Source of the DNA: an uncultured Treponema sp.
GTDB lineage: Bacteria > Spirochaetota > Spirochaetia > Treponematales > Treponemataceae
DNA: 6,345 nt
Assembly: GCA_946538795.1 (NCBI GenBank)
Contig: CAMNGY010000099.1
Location: forward strand, 1-6,345
Direction of reading: 5' to 3'
In this document: piece after piece, positions 5,143 through 6,345 of the stretch
How positions within the stretch are numbered: position 1 is the stretch's first letter
Layout of the letters: the number at the start of each line of letters is the position of its first letter
Program-made: the position numbers and the translations under genes
Notes under the pieces: generated by a model
What the model saw: only the letters and a program-made list of their open reading frames with translations
Databases searched by the model: none
What the model was told of the DNA's origin: nothing

Positions 5143-6030
5143 CTATGATGCGGAAAGGTAGTCCACGGCAGACAGCGCGGCGACGTTGCCCTCCCCGGCT
5201 GCCTTGATGTACTGGTATGGAGTGCCGGTGATGTCACCGCAGGCAAAGCAGCCCGGTATGCTCGTTGCCATGCGCCTGTCCACCTTGACATGCCTGCCGT
5301 CCATCTCCAGGCCGGGCAAAAGCCTGTCCGGGGCGACGGCCTCACGCAAGAGGAAAATTCCGTCCGCGCTGTAGGTAGCGCCCTCGCAGACGAGCTTTTC
5401 CGCCTTCATCGTGCCTTCGACAGAGAGGGGCTTGTCGGTCACGACCTCAATGTTCTCCGCAGGGAAGGAGACCTCTTCCTTGTACTGGGGAATGTACAGA
5501 ACCTTGGCTGCCTTCTCCGCAAGGAAGGCAGCCTCGCTTTCCTCATCCTTGGACCAAGCAACGACTATCGCGCTTTTCCCCTTGTACAGGGCCGCATCGC
5601 AGGTCGCGCAGTAGCTGACCCCCCGGCCCAGGAATTCCGTTTCTCCGGGCAAAGGCGTACCAAAGTTGACACCGCAGGCAAGTATGATGCTGCGGGACTC
5701 TATTATATCCGAATCCAGCTGCAGGGAAAAATAGTTCCCCATTGAATAGGCCGCAGCAAGCTTGCCATGCGTTATGGGTATTCCCATCCGCTCCAAGTGA
5801 TCCATGAAGCGGGATTGCATCTCCTCGCCGCCTATCTCCGGCAGGCCAAGGTAGTTGAGCACCTGATGTGCCTTTTGGACTTTCATGCTGCCACCGGCCG
5901 GCGTGGACTTTGCCCCTCCGCCGCCGTTTCCAACGAGCAGGATCCTCTTGTTCCGAATCTTAGCGGTTATGGCGGCCTCCATTCCGGCAGGACCGGCACC
6001 GATTATCACAACGTCATATCTTTCGCCCAT
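5143..6030 (-). CDS. Thioredoxin-reductase-like FAD oxidoreductase lacking visible NADPH motifs
   Basis: A 295-residue flavoprotein built like low-molecular-weight thioredoxin reductase. The FAD dinucleotide fold begins at VVIIGAGPAGMEAA (7-20). The redox-active disulfide CATC (141-144) lies in the central domain. FAD closes with GCFACGDITGTPYQYIKAAGEG (260-281, Asp266 binding FAD ribityl), which is standard. What is odd is the nucleotide domain between about 120 and 240. Where TrxR normally has GGGDSA it reads VVAWSKDEESEAA (156-168), and where the NADPH-phosphate motif HRRxxxR should follow it reads YIPQYKEE (179-186). Both motifs are absent. Thioredoxin reductases lacking these motifs are known; those of some clostridia use ferredoxin as donor, so an alternative electron donor is plausible. 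A quadruple Gly (36-39) in the FAD domain is also unusual. The start ATG 6030 has a perfect GGAGGTGA (6034-6041). It is monocistronic, with no thioredoxin, ferredoxin or peroxiredoxin gene beside it. Confidence 0.9.
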   Translation of the reverse strand: MGERYDVVIIGAGPAGMEAAITAKIRNKRILLVGNGGGGAKSTPAGGSMKVQKAHQVLNYLGLPEIGGEEMQSRFMDHLERMGIPITHGKLAAAYSMGNYFSLQLDSDIIESRSIILACGVNFGTPLPGETEFLGRGVSYCATCDAALYKGKSAIVVAWSKDEESEAAFLAEKAAKVLYIPQYKEEVSFPAENIEVVTDKPLSVEGTMKAEKLVCEGATYSADGIFLLREAVAPDRLLPGLEMDGRHVKVDRRMATSIPGCFACGDITGTPYQYIKAAGEGNVAALSAVDYLSAS

Positions 6031-6047
6031 ACGTCACCTCCGAAGGC

Positions 6048-6077
6048 AGTATAACCTTTAGGCAAAAAAACAATCAA
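6048..6077 (-). promoter_or_regulatory. Promoter of the flavoprotein gene
   Basis: On the complement, TTGATT (6072-6077, 4 of 6) and TATACT (6048-6053, 5 of 6) are separated by 18 nt that include a run of seven T. Transcription would begin near 6041, leaving a very short leader (about 11 nt) that consists almost only of the GGAGGTGA ribosome-binding site. Confidence 0.65.
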
Positions 6078-6085
6078 GGGCAGAT

Positions 6086-6254
6086 ACAAGCGCAGGGCGG
6101 ACATGGGGCACAGGGCGGACACGGGACTACACGGGGCGCCGGGCCAACGGCCCTAGCTGCCTGCGCTGGCGGTCACAAGCGCAGGGCGGACATGGGACAA
6201 CATGGGCGCAGGGCATTCACGGGCGCCGGGGCGGGCTACAGGGCGCAGGCGGAC
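6086..6254. repeat. GC-rich imperfect tandem repeat, period about 88 bp, between flavoprotein and tRNA-Cys
   Basis: A 22-bp block (acaagcgcagggcgg plus acatggg) occurs identically at 6086-6107 and 6175-6196, 89 bp apart. A second shared block, GCGCCGGG, occurs at 6136-6143 and 6223-6230, 87 bp apart. The first ~58 bp of both units can be aligned with small gaps; after that they diverge. Shorter GGGCGGAC-type words recur inside each unit (6094, 6113, 6183). The first unit also holds a short hairpin, GGGCC-AAC-GGCCC (6141-6153). No coding potential is evident. This explains most of the 263-bp gap between genes. It may be a decayed duplication or a member of an interspersed repeat family. Confidence 0.6.
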
Positions 6255-6283
6255 TTGACATAAAATCCTTTTTCTGCTATCTT
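6255..6283 (+). promoter_or_regulatory. Promoter of tRNA-Cys
   Basis: A perfect TTGACA (6255-6260) and TATCTT (6278-6283, 4 of 6) are separated by 17 nt. Transcription would start near 6290, only a few bases before the mature tRNA 5' end at 6294. This is the strongest -35 in the window, as expected for a stable RNA gene. Confidence 0.85.
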
Positions 6284-6293
6284 AACGACATAC

Positions 6294-6345
6294 GGCGTCT
6301 TACCCAAGTGGTAAGGGAAAGGTCTGCAAAACCTCTATGCAGCGG
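6294..6345 (+). tRNA. tRNA-Cys (GCA), 3' end cut by window edge
   Basis: The first 52 nt of a cysteine tRNA. They comprise the acceptor 5' strand GGCGTCT (6294-6300), TA, a D-arm CCCA-AGTGGTA-AGGG, an anticodon arm AAGGT-CTGCAAA-ACCTC with anticodon GCA at 6326-6328, a 5-nt variable loop TATGC, and the 5' strand of the T-stem AGCGG (6341-6345). The rest of the T-arm, acceptor 3' strand and any CCA lie beyond the window. The 27-43 pair at the top of the anticodon stem reads A-C instead of the usual Watson-Crick pair. All other stems visible here pair normally. Confidence 0.95.

Noticed and set aside
6086..6254. CRISPR array
   Set aside because: The repeated blocks are few, imperfect and lack regular spacer lengths or unique spacers; no cas gene is nearby.

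Overview
The window looks like chromosomal DNA of a diderm (Gram-negative-type), probably anaerobic bacterium of moderate to fairly high GC content. Several proteins carry export signals for an outer envelope: a lipoprotein signal, signal peptides, and a class A penicillin-binding protein. Promoters follow the sigma70 TTGACA/TATAAT pattern. The exported proteins with '..FAQ' and 'FSAC' cleavage regions are compatible with a spirochaete such as a Treponema relative, but this is a weak guess. No phage, transposon, CRISPR array or conjugation gene is visible.

Layout. Bases 1-375 (minus) hold the first 125 codons of an unrecognised secreted protein that runs off the left edge. Its upstream region (376-508) contains a promoter, two inverted repeats and the terminator of the next operon. 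Bases 509-3180 (minus) are a two-gene operon: a DUF456 membrane protein followed, 2 nt after its stop codon, by pbpC (penicillin-binding protein 1C). Bases 3181-3357 are a divergent control region. It has a promoter facing each way and three imperfect 18-19 bp direct repeats between them. Bases 3358-5072 (plus) carry two tandem M48 zinc metalloprotease paralogues, about 73% identical by my hand count. One is a predicted lipoprotein and the other a predicted secreted protein, and they end at a strong intrinsic terminator (5098-5124). Bases 5143-6030 (minus) encode a thioredoxin-reductase-like flavoprotein that keeps its redox CxxC and FAD motifs but seems to lack the NADPH-binding motifs. Bases 6031-6293 hold its promoter, a GC-rich imperfect repeat with a period near 88 bp, and a very good promoter for a tRNA-Cys gene cut by the right edge (6294-6345).

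How the parts relate. The common theme of the left two thirds is the cell envelope: peptidoglycan synthesis (PBP1C), a small membrane protein, and two envelope proteases of the LoiP/BepA type that usually do quality control on exported proteins. The divergent arrangement with shared repeats suggests that DUF456-pbpC and the M48 pair may be co-regulated; this is inference. The flavoprotein and the tRNA are separate units.

The points most worth a second look are the flavoprotein without NADPH motifs, the tandem M48 pair with different envelope addresses, the repeats in the divergent promoter region, and a DUF456 promoter placed so that its transcript would start at the AUG (leaderless).
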